64,000 nt of DNA. It comes from Palsa-504 sp963847965. Its GTDB lineage: Bacteria; Actinomycetota; Actinomycetes; Streptosporangiales; Streptosporangiaceae. The translations under genes were made by a program, and so were the position numbers. The notes beneath the pieces are model-generated. The model made no database searches. It was not told the origin of the DNA and worked only from the letters and a program-made list of their open reading frames with translations. The stretch is from the NCBI GenBank assembly GCA_963847965.1, contig CAWKCG010000027.1:62001-126000 (forward strand), written 5' to 3'. Below, piece after piece: positions 1 to 9,188 of this stretch; position 1 is the stretch's first letter; every line of letters begins with the position of its first letter.

Positions 1-1340
1 GAGGGCGCGTTCGGCGACGTCGATGCGGGCCAGTTCGGCGCGCAGGTGGGCCTGGAGCCGGGCTTGCTGTTCGGCGTGGCCGGCGGCGGTGGCGGGGAGC
101 TGGGCGGCGAGCAGGGCGGCGCGGTCGTGGCCGAAGACGTACTGGTCGAAGAACGTGGCCAGGGCGGTCATCAGGGCGTCTTCGCGGACGGAGACGGGCG
201 GGTGGTCGGGGTGGGCGGCGCGGTGCCGGGGGTTGGCCGGGTCGTGCGGGCACCGGTAGTAGAGTCAGGATGCCGCCGTGGTGGTCGGGTTTCCAGATGC
301 CGCACATGCGGCGCTGGCAGATGCGGCAGCGGAGGCGGGACCGCAGGATGTACCGGTGGCCGTGCCGGGTGGTGGGCTGCTCGGGGTCGGCGGATGTTGC
401 CGCGTTCGGCGCCGATCGTCTGGGCGGCGTCCCAGGTGTCCCGGTCGATGATCGCGGGGTGGACGGGTTCGGGGGTCCAGATCCACTGGTCCGGGGGGAC
501 GGGCCGGGGCTTGCGGCCGGTGCTTGGTGCGGGTGCGGCCGTAGACCATGTGGCCGGTGTACTTGGGGTTGGCCAGGATCGCGACCACGCCGCGTTTGGT
601 CCATCCTGGCTTGCCGTCGGGGGTGGGGTAGGCGGCGGGGTCGGCGTTGAGCCGGGCACGATGGCGGGGATGGACAGCTTGAGGTCGACCCGCCAGTAGA
701 AGACCTGGGCGACGACGGGGGCACGGTCGGGGTCGGGGATGAGGCGGCTTTTGGTCCGGCCCTGGGCGGCTTTGGCCGGGGCGGGGTGCGGGATGCGCTC
801 GGCGAGGTATCCGTAGGGGGCGGGGCCGATATTCCAGCCGGCGAGGGAGTGTTCCTGGAGGCCTTTCCAGCATTTTTCTTTGAGCTGGAGGCGGAACCAT
901 TCCGCGACGCCTTGCTTGACCCGGCGGACCAGGACGGTGGTGGCGTTGATGCCCTCGATGGAGGCGGGCTCGTCGGTGGCGAATAGCGGGATGCCTTCGC
1001 GGGATAGTTCCTTTTCCATCTTGAGCGCGGTGAAGGTGTCGCGGGCGGAGCGTTCGATGTCTTCGCAGATGACGGCGGCGAAACGCGGGAGCGGGGCCTT
1101 GGCCTCGGTGAGCAGGTCGGCCAGGCCTCCGTCGCGGGGGACTCCGGCGGCCGCGAACGGGCGCCAGGCTTCGCCCTGGCTGCGGGCTTCCAGGTCGAGG
1201 CCTCCGCTTTCGACGTCCCAGTAGTAGCCGGCGACGTACCAGCCTGCGGGGAGCCAGGCCTGGCAGGAGCGGAGCTGCCGGTTGAGCGAGGCGAGCGGGT
1301 CCTGCAGCGCCAGGGTGGAGGTCCGGGCCAAGACGGCCAC
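1..1340 (-). pseudogene. Serine recombinase (integrase), frameshifted, 3' end cut by window
   Basis: Large serine recombinase that would integrate or excise the element. Reading starts at a GTG at 1340. ARTST carries the presumed nucleophilic serine, followed by SLNRQ and CEDIERSARD of the resolvase domain, continuing to about 660. The reading then moves frame near 655 (RLNADPAAYPTPDGKPGW), near 525 (QWIWTPEPVHPAIIDRDTW), near 395 (TTRHGHRYILRSRLRC with a CRIC..RMC zinc ribbon) and near 262 (YYRCPHDPANPRH), and runs off the left edge in the charged C-terminal helix. At least four one-base indels are therefore needed, so no full-length protein can be made from this sequence. Family assignment is strong; whether the indels are biological or assembly errors is open. 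Confidence 0.8.
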
Positions 1341-1518
1341 GGGGACCGGTTCGGCCGGGCCGGTGGCATCGGCTGCGCTGCTGGCGGTGGCGGCGAGTGT
1401 CAGGACGGTTTGTGCTGGCTGCCCATTGCAAGAGCTCCTTGATTGCCTCGGCCTGCTGCGCGTTCAGCGCGGCGGCTTTCCTGCCGGTCTCGATCCGGAT
1501 TTTGAACCGGACTTTCAT
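1341..1518 (-). other. Possible small ORF upstream of the recombinase
   Basis: An ATG at 1518, preceded by a purine-rich AGGCCGGGCGGA stretch, opens a reading frame beginning MKVRFKIRIETGRKAAALN and continuing to KELLQWAAST, which has natural amino-acid composition for about 40 residues. Beyond that the frame becomes Arg/Pro-rich and runs without a stop into the recombinase region, so its true end cannot be placed. It may be a short accessory protein translated just ahead of the integrase. I do not recognise a function. Confidence 0.35.
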
Positions 1519-1900
1519 TCCGCCCGGCCTTTCATCCTCATTAAGATTATAGCTGATAATGCGCGGCCCGTTAACCATTCCGGGTGAATTACTGTCCTGT
1601 ATTTCCGGGCGGTTTTCCTTTTCCGGCACGATTGGCTACTCTCATTTCCTGCGGGTATTCGCTCGGCGGTGCTGCGGTAATTGCGGCGGGAGCGGCGGGC
1701 GGTTGTTTGGCCGGTGTCCTGGCTGGTGCGGGGCCGGGCATGCCCGGGGGGCCGTACGCTCGTCCGCGAAGGCCGGGCCGTCCTTGCCCGGCCCTTGTGG
1801 GTCCGGCCTGGCCCCCCGGGCTTGCCCGGCGAGGGACCCGCGCCTGGCAGGTGGGTAAAGAATCGCGCGGCGCGGCACCAGGCACCTACCCCTCTTACGG
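1519..1900. other. Gap without a supported gene
   Basis: I see no convincing coding frame here. The stretch 1545-1680 is less GC-rich than its surroundings (ttaagattatagctgataat at 1540-1559) and could hold the promoter for the small ORF and recombinase. The remainder is GC-rich with only antisense-type frames. Confidence 0.5.
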
Positions 1901-2387
1901 TCAGCTGCGGGGCGGGGGTGCCAGGTCGGAGCGGGCGGTCAGCGCGAAGAACACGATCAGGCCGGCCACGTCGGCGGGGGCGGCGGGCTGGCCGGGGATC
2001 AGCCACAGCACGGCTAGGCACAGCAGCGCGGTCACGGCGGCGCGGATGACCAGGCGCAGCGGCCGGCCGTGGACGATGCGCGAGGGGAGCAGCCGCAGCG
2101 GCCGGTAGGTGCGCGGGGCGGGGGCGGGGTCGGGGATGAAGAACGGCAGGGGGATGGTGTCGCCGTTTTGGGCCTCGATCTGGTCGGCGTAGGCCTCCGA
2201 GCGGCCCCAGGGGGAGTTGAGCTGGGCGTAGGCTGCGCTGGCTTGGGCGTACCAGGCGGGGTCGCCGCCGTCTGTCGCGGTCGGGGTGGGTGGCGGCGGC
2301 GATGGCCCGCCAGGCGGCGCGGACCTGCTCGTCGTCCAGGTCGGGGCGGGTGGGCAGGCCGAGGGTCTCGAACGGGTTGAAGGTCAC
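1901..2387 (-). pseudogene. J-domain membrane protein, one frameshift
   Basis: The N-terminus (NPFETLGLPTRPDLDDEQV, then AWRAIAAATHPDRD) is a DnaJ-type J domain with the HPD signature. After HPDRD, near 2275, one base must be skipped to continue as GGDPAWYAQASAAYAQLNS, PWGRSEAYADQIE and a C-terminal part with two hydrophobic segments (LRLVIRAAVTALLCLAVLWL and ADVAGLIVFFAL), ending APPPRS-stop at 1901-1903. The length from start to stop is a multiple of three plus one, consistent with a single inserted base. Small J-domain proteins with C-terminal membrane helices occur on actinomycete mobile elements; a partner is not known. It follows the translocase on the same strand. Confidence 0.65.
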
Positions 2388-2463
2388 GGGGCGGCTCCGG
2401 GTCCGAAGTAGTCATCGAAAGCGGGCGGACGGCTGGGGCGGCGGCGGGGCGGGTGCCGGGCGG

Positions 2464-4258
2464 TCAGGGCCGGGCGGCCGGGCGGCAGGCCGGCGGCACG
2501 GGTGCGGGCAGCAGGGTGAGCGGGGAGGGGCGGGGCCGGGCGACCTGCACGAAGGTGGCCGAGCCGTGGGTGATGTAGCAGGCCTGCCCGGTGCCCAGGC
2601 GGCGGATCAGGTCGGGGTCGGCGGTCCAGGCGTGCTGCAGGCGGGTGGTGCCTTCATCGCCCCACGCGTTGCCGATGAGCTTGTGGGCGGTCTCCAGGAC
2701 GCGGCGGGCGCCGGCCAGCTCGCACAGCGGTTCGGGGTAGGGGGTGTGCATGACCCACAGGCCGCCGTCGGCGGTGGCCGCGATCCGGTACCGCTCGTCG
2801 TCATCGGCGCCCAGGCCCTGCCAGGTCTGCGCGACTGACCTGCACGCCGATGCCGAGCGACCGGCCGCGTTCGTACAGGTTCGACAGCGGGACGCGGCGG
2901 GAGACGGCGGTGTAGTCATCGGCGGCCAGCACGATGGCCCGGCGCGGGCCGTCCGGGCTGGTGGCGGCGCGGGCGGCCAGTTCGGTGATGGCCAGCGCCT
3001 GGGCTTCGGCCACGGACGGTTCGCGGGTGCCTTCCAGGATGAAGTACCAGGCGTCGGCGTCGGCCAGGGTGCCGGGGCCGTCGAAGGACGGGCCGAGCCG
3101 GCCCAGCAGGGTGGTGTAGCGGAGCTGGATGTCGGCGATGTGGCGGGCGGCGGCGCGGACGCGGGCCGCCTCGGGCTGGGTGGGTGCCGGTGTCCCAGGC
3201 GGCGGTGAGCCAGTGCTCATCGAGCCGTTCCAGGAACGCGGCGGCGCTGTGCGGGGGGCCGGGCGGGGCGGTGACGGCCAGGATGGTGACGGCGTGCAGG
3301 ATGTCGGCGTAGTAGGCGGCGTTGCCGGTGCCGGTCTCGATCATCTGGTACAGCAGCACGGCCAGGTCGGGGGCCGGGCAGGTCCCAGATCGACACGCGG
3401 GCCTGGTCGGGCCAGACCGCGACGTGGCGGGCGCCTGCTCCGTAGAGCAGGCGGCGGGTCCGGTCGGCTTTGCGGCGGGCGTCCGGGCCGCCCTTGCAGT
3501 CCAGGACGATCAGCAGCGGCCGGTGCCCCTTCCCGGCGTCGTGGGCGTCCAGGGCGGCGGTGAACCAGCCGGCCCACAGCCGGATCATCAGGTTCGTCTT
3601 GCCCGACCCGGTCGCGCCGACGATGACCATGTGCCGGGCGCATGCGGTCGCGGGGAGGGCGAAGACCGGCTGGCCGGGGCAGCCACGGCGCGGATGGTGC
3701 CGCCGATCGGGATGGTCCCGTCCTGGTCAGCAGCGGGACCAGGCCGGGCGCGGCGGTGCGGCCTGTGGCGGCGCGGACCTGCCGTGCTTCCACTGGCGGG
3801 CGTCGAAGGTGACCGGGGCGGAGGCCATCCGCCCGCCGATCCCGGCGCTGAACGGCGTAGTTCCGCCAGGCCCACAGCGCGGCGGCCAGGAGCAGCCCGG
3901 CCGGGACCGCGACCGGGGAGACCAGCACGAACATCCGGGCCACGATCAGGGCGTGCGGGTGCCAGCCGTGCGCCCAGTCGCGACCGGGGCCAGCGCGGCG
4001 GCCCGCCCGGCGTGCTGGCCGATCACGTCGGCGACCGCGTAGACGGCGGTCAGGACCAGCGGACGCGGCGGCGGCGCGGCGCAGCCGGGACGGCGGCCAG
4101 CCCAGGCCACCAGGCCGCCAGGTAGCCGAGGATGGTCACGACCGTGACCGGCCACACCGCGACCAGGACCACGAGCAGCAGCAGCCATCCGGCGACCTTG
4201 ACGGCCAGCGGAGCAGCCACAAGGCGATGGTGAACCGGAGCCAGGACATGACGGTCAT
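2464..4258 (-). pseudogene. TraB/FtsK-type conjugative DNA translocase, multiply frameshifted
   Basis: Would be the hexameric pump moving double-stranded DNA between mycelia. The start is an ATG at 4256-4258 (MTVMSWLRFTIALWLL), followed by hydrophobic stretches (KVAGWLLLLVVLVAVWPVTV, then MFVLVSPVAVPAGLLLAAAL), a Walker A motif GATGSGKTN near 3600, LLIVLDCKGGPDARRKADR, a second acidic strand RRAIVLAADDYTAV near 2920, and a C-terminal tail ending at 2464. These pieces lie in different frames: shifts are needed near 4200, 4080, 3870, 3650, 3365, 3205 and 2850. The domain order matches FtsK/SpoIIIE transfer proteins, but the gene is unreadable as given. Its start overlaps the upstream gene stop as TGATG, suggesting an ancestral operon. 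Confidence 0.75.
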
Positions 4259-5021
4259 CACGGCGCCCCTCGGGGGTGAACGCGGACGGGGGCAGGTCCC
4301 GGACCACGATCCGGGGCTGCTGGCCGGGCGGCAGCCGGCCGCGGCGCGGGTCAGGACCGGCCGGGCGGCCGGGGCGGCCAGGTAGATCACCTGCGCGTAC
4401 CGCGCAGGGGCGAGCAGCCCGGCCATGATCCGGGCCGTGCGGGGCAGCGGCTTGGGGGTCAGCTCGACTTCGACGGCCCAGACCTGCCCGGCGTACGGGC
4501 TGGTGTCGAGGCTGGGCCAGTGGACCTCGGCGTCGGGCAGGTGCCCGGCGCGGGCCGGGACGGGCTGGGCGGCGCGCAGGCGCCGCTCGGAATGCCACCA
4601 GGCCTGGCCTGGTCCCAGGCCGGGCGGCCTGGAGCCACAGCCGGGCGGCGAGCACGGCGCGGATGTGCGCCAGGCGCGCCAGCGCCGGGCGGGTGGCGGG
4701 GTAGCCGAGCCCGGCGGCAGTCATGCCGGCCGGGGTCAGCCAGCACCAGGCCGGGCCGGGTCCCAGCCGCCCGGTGGCGGCGAACCCGGCCCGGCGCCAC
4801 CGCGCGATGATCCCGCGCAGCCGGGCGGGCTGCGCGCCCAGCGCGGACGCGAGCAGGTCATAGGGTGCGCCGTAGTGCTCGGCGCACAGGATCAGGCCGT
4901 CGATGTCGCGGCGGCCCAGCCGTACCGTCGCCGTAGTCGGAGCGGCGCGGGGTCGCGGTGCGGTCGTCGTGCGAGCGGTCCGGTCATGGCTCCCCAGCCT
5001 GCCTGTTGTCCCGCCCGTCAC
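4258..5021 (-). pseudogene. Replic_Relax-like winged-helix protein, frameshifted
   Basis: RRDIDGLILCAEHYGAPYD, LLASALGAQPARLRGIIARW and RRAGFAATGRLGPGPAWCWL followed by TPAGMTAAGLG form a MarR-like winged helix. It is followed by ALARLAHIRAVLAARLWLQ and, after a one-base shift near 4610, WWHSERRLRAAQPVPARAGH with a C-terminal half containing WAVEVELTPKPLPRTARIMA. This order (winged helix, helix with LAH, then W..E and VEVELTPK) resembles the Pfam Replic_Relax family found beside plasmid transfer genes. A second shift near 4320 would bring the frame to the TGA at 4258-4260, which overlaps the translocase start as TGATG. The start is uncertain; a GTG at 5021 is one option. Confidence 0.55.
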
Positions 5022-5227
5022 AGATGCCAATGTGCCCGGTTGGGCACGGTTCGTGACCGATTCTGGCGCGCGGGGCGCCGCGCGGCAGGCCACACCGAGC
5101 AGGCGTAAGCAGATGGTCACCATTCGCTGCATGAGCAGGGCACAGGGGCGGCCGGGCATGGCGGCGCCCCGGCATCAAGGTGGCCGGGGCGCCTTCTCAA
5201 CCCGCCGTGCTGAACCCCGCCAGGGAT

Positions 5228-5382
5228 TCAGAGCCGGACGGGGAGCATAACCGGGACCGGATTGCTGGCCGGGTGGTCCCGCACCATGCGGCGCTGCTCA
5301 TGGCCGGGGTGCTCGTCTATATGGTCATCAAGCCAGTCCGGGTCGTCGGTGGCGAACCGCACGAGCACAGGTAAACGATCAT
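5228..5382 (-). pseudogene. Small element-type hypothetical protein, frameshifted
   Basis: An ATG at 5380-5382 begins MIVYLCSCG, and after one shift the sequence continues FATDDPDWLDDHIDEHPGHE and on to MLPVRL-stop at 5228-5230. Small CxC-plus-histidine proteins of this kind are, from memory, common hypothetical genes on actinomycete elements. The start overlaps the stop of the preceding small gene as ATGA, so the two were translationally coupled. Function unknown. Confidence 0.5.
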
Positions 5383-5570
5383 CGGTCCTCCGGGTCGGCG
5401 GTGCGGTGCTCGGTCAGCTCGGCGTCGATGGCGCCCAGATGGGCTAGGATCGGCACCCGAACCGGGGAGCCGGGGAACGCCAGCGCGAGGGATACCTCCA
5501 GGTCACGGCGCGCCCGCTCAAGCTCGGGGTCGGTCATCCCGCTGACGTCATACGGTCTGTCATTCGGCAT
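5379..5570 (-). CDS. Small conserved hypothetical protein
   Basis: A 63-residue protein starting MPNDRPYDVSGMTDPELERA and continuing RRDLEVSLALAFPGSPVRVP, ILAHLGAIDAELTEH. It is intact, unlike its neighbours. I recall similar short proteins (pattern SGM.D.ELERARRDL..SLAL) as frequent hypothetical genes in actinomycete genomes and mobile elements, but no function is known to me. The stop codon overlaps the ATG of the next small gene (ATGA), implying a two-gene unit reading toward the Replic_Relax gene. An upstream start at 5606 is possible, but MPNDRP fits the family-like beginning better. Confidence 0.6.
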   Translation of the reverse strand: MPNDRPYDVSGMTDPELERARRDLEVSLALAFPGSPVRVPILAHLGAIDAELTEHRTADPEDR

Positions 5571-5902
5571 GGGCGATCTTCTTACGGTACTCCTGCTGGC
5601 TAGCACGGCGTCAAGACTTACTTGCGATCGGTCGTTAGCTGGAGGTACAGGGTCTCGCTATTGAAGAACGCGATGGCACTCTCAAGCTGCTTGCGGTAAT
5701 CCCTGAGCTCATATGTGGTCATGGGATATAGCGGATGCTTCGGCTATAGTGAGTGGTTTCGACTGGCATCGGGAGTGTCCCTAGCGGCGGGTGGGCGGCG
5801 CGATCTCGCTATCCATCGTGCCTATGCGGGGGTAGCGTGGAGAGAGACCACACGCCGCTGTACTGGCAGCGACATGATGTGGTACGCGCAAGCCCTGCTG
5901 TG
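5571..5902. other. Intergenic control region between divergent element genes
   Basis: No supported gene. The segment separates a leftward small gene from the rightward XRE gene and is lower in G+C. A TATAGT hexamer within ggctatagtgag at about 5742-5753 is a possible -10 element for the XRE gene. Short frames that cross the region do not look coding. Confidence 0.4.
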
Positions 5903-6713
5903 ATGGTGAGCGGAGACGCCCCCCAGGCACGACCCGCCGCTAGCGCTCAGGCTCCGCGGAAGAGCTGAGGGCGTTCCGCGAGCAGGCCGGGATGTAGCCG
6001 AACGAGCTAGCCGCGAGGGTGAACTACAGTTCCTCGCTGATCGCCATGATCGAGACGGCGCGGCGCACTCCGACACGTCGGCTAGCACAGTTGTGTGATG
6101 AGGTGTTCGGCACCCCGGAGACGTTCACCAGGCACGAGAAGCGGTTGCGCGGCGTCCCCTTCAGCGCGGGGTTCCGCCCGTTCGAGCCGTACGAGAGCGA
6201 AGCGGTGTCGCTGCGGCTGTTCGAGCACACGCTGTTCTGGGTCGCTCAGAACCGAAGGCTACGCGCGGGCGATCCTGGCCACGCACCCGAACACCAGCGC
6301 AACGGAGTCGAGGAACGCCTGGCCGCGCGCATGGCGCGGCAGGCGATACTGACCCGCGAGCACCTTCTGCTTTTGGCGTGGGCGCTGCTGGATGAGGATC
6401 GGCTGCGCTGAGAGGTCGGCGGTTCCAAGGTCATGCTCGACCAGCTCGCCCACCTGGCCGATGCGGCTCGGCGTCCCAACATCACCGTCCAGGTGATAGC
6501 GAGGTCTCCGACCGCGAGCTTCGGCCTGCACGGAGCGTTCGCGATTGCCGAAACGTCCGGATATGCCGCTATCGTGTACCTGGAGATCGGCAGACGACGG
6601 GCAGACCATCGAGGACCCGGACATGGTGCGTGCTCGGAGTCTAGAAGATTCGCGGCGTCGCGCACGAAGCGCTTACTGGTAGCGTCTTCGATCGGCCTGA
6701 AACGAGAAAGTGA
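5903..6713 (+). pseudogene. XRE-family regulator with DUF5753 domain, nonsense and frameshifts
   Basis: Would be a DNA-binding regulator partnered with the DUF397 protein downstream. From the ATG at 5903 (MVSGDAPQA) the frame breaks near 5950. It resumes as ELRAFREQAGM, then an in-frame TAG at 5995-5997 where a serine codon is expected, then PNELAARVNYSSSLIAMIE of the helix-turn-helix. The DUF5753 part is spread over frames: ESEAVSLRLFEHTLF, then TEGYARAILATHPNTSATE, then VEERLAARMARQAILTRE, then GGSKVMLDQLAHLADAARR and FGLHGAFAIAETSGYAAIVY. At least five indels plus one nonsense codon mark it as dead. Its TGA at 6711-6713 overlaps the next ATG. Confidence 0.8.
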
Positions 6714-6938
6714 TGGACGAATGGAACTGGACCAATGACACCGCTCCCCGTGGCGCAAGTCGAAGCTACTCGGGCAACGGCGGCGGCAACTGCACCGAAG
6801 TTGCGACCATGCAACGGCGTGCTGGTGCGCGACTCCAAGAACCCTGATGGCGCGAAGCTCGCCTTCGGCGCCAAGGTGTGGCAGGCATTCACCGATCAGA
6901 TGAAGCGCTCGTTAGCTGACCTCGGAGCAAGCGTCTAG
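6713..6938 (+). pseudogene. DUF397 protein, frameshifted
   Basis: Small partner of XRE/DUF5753 regulators in actinomycetes. The ATG at 6713-6715 overlaps the upstream TGA. MDEWNW then breaks; SYSGNGGGNCTEVAT is readable in one frame and, after a shift near 6810, NGVLVRDSKNPDGAKLAFGA continues with KVWQAFTDQMKRSLADLGAS to the TAG at 6936-6938. The family core SYSGxxGxCxEVA...VRDSKxPDG...F...AW is clear. The total length is a multiple of three plus one. Confidence 0.8.
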
Positions 6939-7177
6939 GGGTATCTTCGCGTCTCGAAGGAACTCTTTTGGCGTGTTTGGAATCGTTTCCTCGGGGCGGG
7001 CACGGCGCGGGATGCGCCTTTTGCCGCGCGGTGTCTTTTGCGCTTTCGACGGTCATGGGTGGCGGTTTTGCTTGCATATTCCATGGTCATCTGTACGGCA
7101 GTACCCGGTCGCGCGTTGCGCTTTCCTCAGTCATGAGTGCGGCGAGCAGTGTCGTGTTGGGGAGGCAGGAATGGGGG

Positions 7178-7239
7178 TCTGGGGGAAAACCTGGAACCGG
7201 GCGGCTAGGGGCGCTCGGGGGGTTCCGGGTTTTCCCCCA
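7178..7239. repeat. 20-bp inverted repeat (19/20) around a 22-nt loop
   Basis: Left arm 7178-7197 (CTGGGGGAAAACCTGGAACC) and right arm 7220-7239, whose reverse complement differs at one base (T/C). The 22-nt loop is GC-rich. It could be a transcription terminator, a plasmid single-strand origin, or the end of a small palindromic element. Confidence 0.8.
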
Positions 7240-7297
7240 GTGCGTTTCCGGATTGGTCCCCCCTCCTGCCTGTTTACTCGCGTAGCAGAGCTGTAGT

Positions 7298-7344
7298 GTT
7301 CCCGACCTCGCCCTATTGCTCTATGAGGGGGTGAGGTCGGGAAC
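7298..7344. repeat. 12-bp perfect inverted repeat
   Basis: GTTCCCGACCTC at 7298-7309 is matched by GAGGTCGGGAAC at 7333-7344 across 23 nt. After one mismatch, three further bases also pair, so the stem can lengthen. A dimeric regulator site or a hairpin terminator for the intact MFS gene, which ends at 7543 reading leftward, are both possible. Confidence 0.75.
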
Positions 7345-7542
7345 ATGGAGGCGGCGCGCAGCGAGCGCGTCAGCGCAGGCAGGAGGGGAGACCGAGCCGG
7401 AAACGCAGTCGCGCAGCGCCCGCACGCGCGGGCGCTGTGCTGTCCGGCCACTGCGCGGCACTGTGCGGGGGGTGGCGGTGCACCGGGTTTGCCCGGCGCA
7501 CCGCGCGGGCAGTACGTGATTCCGCAAGCTGTCATATGGAAA

Positions 7543-8796
7543 CTACGCTCGGAGGGCGTCTAATTTAACGCGATCTTTCGGGGCCGCCCGGGTCCGGGAT
7601 CTGGAATCCGGGAGTGGCGCCGGCCGTGCGCCGTGCCGGCGCAGTGCTATTGCCTCGCACACGACGATGGCGGCGCCAGGGCCGATCAGCGCCCAGCGCG
7701 TTCCGGCCGCTGCTGCCAGGCCGGCGACGACGAAAGAGCCTACGGGGACAAATCCCATGAACCCGGCGTTATAAGCGCTGAGGGCATGACCGCGCTGCGC
7801 TTCGGGGGCGGTCTTTTGCACGTAGACGGTCGCGCTGACTGCGAACAGTTGAACCGCCGCGCCTACGATGACCATGAGGATGCCATAGGCCCACGCCAAC
7901 GGCATTAGCGCGGCTGCTGCCTCGGCAGCACCGAAAACGACGGCCCAGCCCAGGAACTCTAGGGGATCAGGGTCGGCGCGGCGCGCTGAGTAGAAGTTGC
8001 CAGCGATGCCGCCGGCGGCCATCAACGTTCCGAGCAGGCCGAACCCGAGGGAACCGAGGTGAAAGACCTTGGTGGCCATGAGCGGGTTGGTAACCTCGAA
8101 CTGGATGCCGAACCCGCCGATGAGAAGGGCCATCGCAGCTGCCACCTGGATGCCACGTGGCAGGTCGAGCAGCCAGCGGAACCGCCGTGCCTCGGCGGTG
8201 CCGGGCCGCCCGGGCGAAGGTCCGGGCTGCATGCTGCGCGCCAGCCAGGCCAGGACCGCGATCACCAGCAGGAATGAGCCGGCGTCGATGAAAAACACGG
8301 CGGCCTCGCCGCTGGCCGCGATGATGATCCCAGCCAGCCCCGGGCCGACGATCTTCGCCAGGCCCGTGACCGCTGCGTAAAGTGATGATCCCCTGCGTAG
8401 CTCGGCCTCACCCACCAGGTCGAGCATGAGCATCTGACGGCCCGGCACATCGACCGCCTGGACACAGCCGATCGCGAAGGACACCACGCACAGGTACCAG
8501 ACAGTCATCCACCCGGCCACCAGCGGGAGCCCGAGCGCCAGCGACCCGGCCGCCTGAGCTGACTGAGTGCCGGTCACGACCCGTACCGCCCGATGCCGGG
8601 CAACGATAGAACCGGCGCGGCGGCTGAAGAACAACATCGGCAGAAATTGGGCCGCCACCAGGACCGCCAGCTCCACGGCGTTGCCGTGTGCCAGGTGAAG
8701 TGTCAGCCAGTAAAGCGCGGTGTAGGTCATCATCGTGCCGGCGACCGACACGGCCTGCGAACCCGCATACGACCGGTAACCTGCACTCGCCACCAT
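7543..8796 (-). CDS. MFS transporter (MFS_3/EntS-like exporter)
   Basis: A 417-residue integral membrane protein with about twelve hydrophobic segments, for example TYTALYWLTLHLAHG, AVELAVLVAAQFLPMLFFS and GLAKIVGPGLAGIIIAA, and a central loop rich in Pro/Arg (MQPGPSPGRPGTAEARR). The loop motif FFSRRAGSIVARHRAVRV after the second helix resembles the conserved cytoplasmic loop of MFS drug or siderophore exporters, so outward transport of a small molecule by proton antiport is likely; the substrate is unknown. The start was set at the ATG 8794-8796 with GGGAG just upstream; a TTG at 8886 would add 30 residues with poor composition. It is intact and stands alone between palindromic regions. Confidence 0.75.
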   Translation of the reverse strand: MVASAGYRSYAGSQAVSVAGTMMTYTALYWLTLHLAHGNAVELAVLVAAQFLPMLFFSRRAGSIVARHRAVRVVTGTQSAQAAGSLALGLPLVAGWMTVWYLCVVSFAIGCVQAVDVPGRQMLMLDLVGEAELRRGSSLYAAVTGLAKIVGPGLAGIIIAASGEAAVFFIDAGSFLLVIAVLAWLARSMQPGPSPGRPGTAEARRFRWLLDLPRGIQVAAAMALLIGGFGIQFEVTNPLMATKVFHLGSLGFGLLGTLMAAGGIAGNFYSARRADPDPLEFLGWAVVFGAAEAAAALMPLAWAYGILMVIVGAAVQLFAVSATVYVQKTAPEAQRGHALSAYNAGFMGFVPVGSFVVAGLAAAAGTRWALIGPGAAIVVCEAIALRRHGARPAPLPDSRSRTRAAPKDRVKLDALRA

Positions 8797-8977
8797 GCTC
8801 CCTGCGGTGGGGCCAGCAGTCACAGGGCAACCTCCAGCAGCGGTAAGCAGGTCAGGAAGCCGAGAATACGCGCAAAAGCCTTGCAATTACTAGTTACTTG
8901 TGCTAATGAACATGCGGGTGTAAATTAGGAATTGTTAAAGGCGCACAGTATGCGCCTTCTGCGCCCAAGCCTTGTCG

Positions 8978-9009
8978 GCCGTAGTGCCGGGCAAGCCCGG
9001 CACTACGGC
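8978..9009. repeat. 14-bp perfect hairpin with 4-nt loop
   Basis: GCCGTAGTGCCGGG at 8978-8991 pairs perfectly with CCCGGCACTACGGC at 8996-9009 around CAAG. It lies about 180 bp upstream of the MFS start. The compact shape resembles a factor-independent terminator or a REP-type palindrome. Confidence 0.8.
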
Positions 9010-9188
9010 GCGTAGTTTTCGCGTTGCCTGGAGGGTGAGTGCCCGGAGGGCGCCTTACGCGGTCTTGGGTTGTCCTGGCGGGCTGGCCGTTGCTGCCGTG
9101 GGGTTCCGTGCGGCGGGGGCCTGGCCGCCAGGGGGGTGGGCGGGTGGGCCGCCTCCCTTGGCTTGCTAATTCCGCCTTCGCCGTTTGC

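Larger units (their letters stand above)
1..6938. mobile_element. Decayed actinobacterial integrative conjugative element (left end outside window)
   Basis: Inferred from content: a serine recombinase, a TraB/FtsK-type translocase, a Replic_Relax-like winged-helix protein, a J-domain membrane protein, two small hypothetical ORFs with an ATGA overlap, and an XRE/DUF5753 plus DUF397 pair, all common cargo of actinomycete AICEs and plasmids. Almost every gene needs one or more single-base shifts to read through, whereas the next 50 kb is largely intact. No att site or tRNA target is visible; the left boundary is outside the window and the right boundary is taken as the end of the DUF397 gene, though the palindromes at 7.1-9.4 kb may also belong to it. 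Confidence 0.7.
6939..7542. other. Non-coding stretch with two long palindromes
   Basis: No supported gene. The region holds two strong inverted repeats (7178-7239 and 7298-7344, listed separately). Overlapping frames of 60-134 residues on both strands look like shadows: none resembles a family and their composition is unnatural. Confidence 0.5.
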
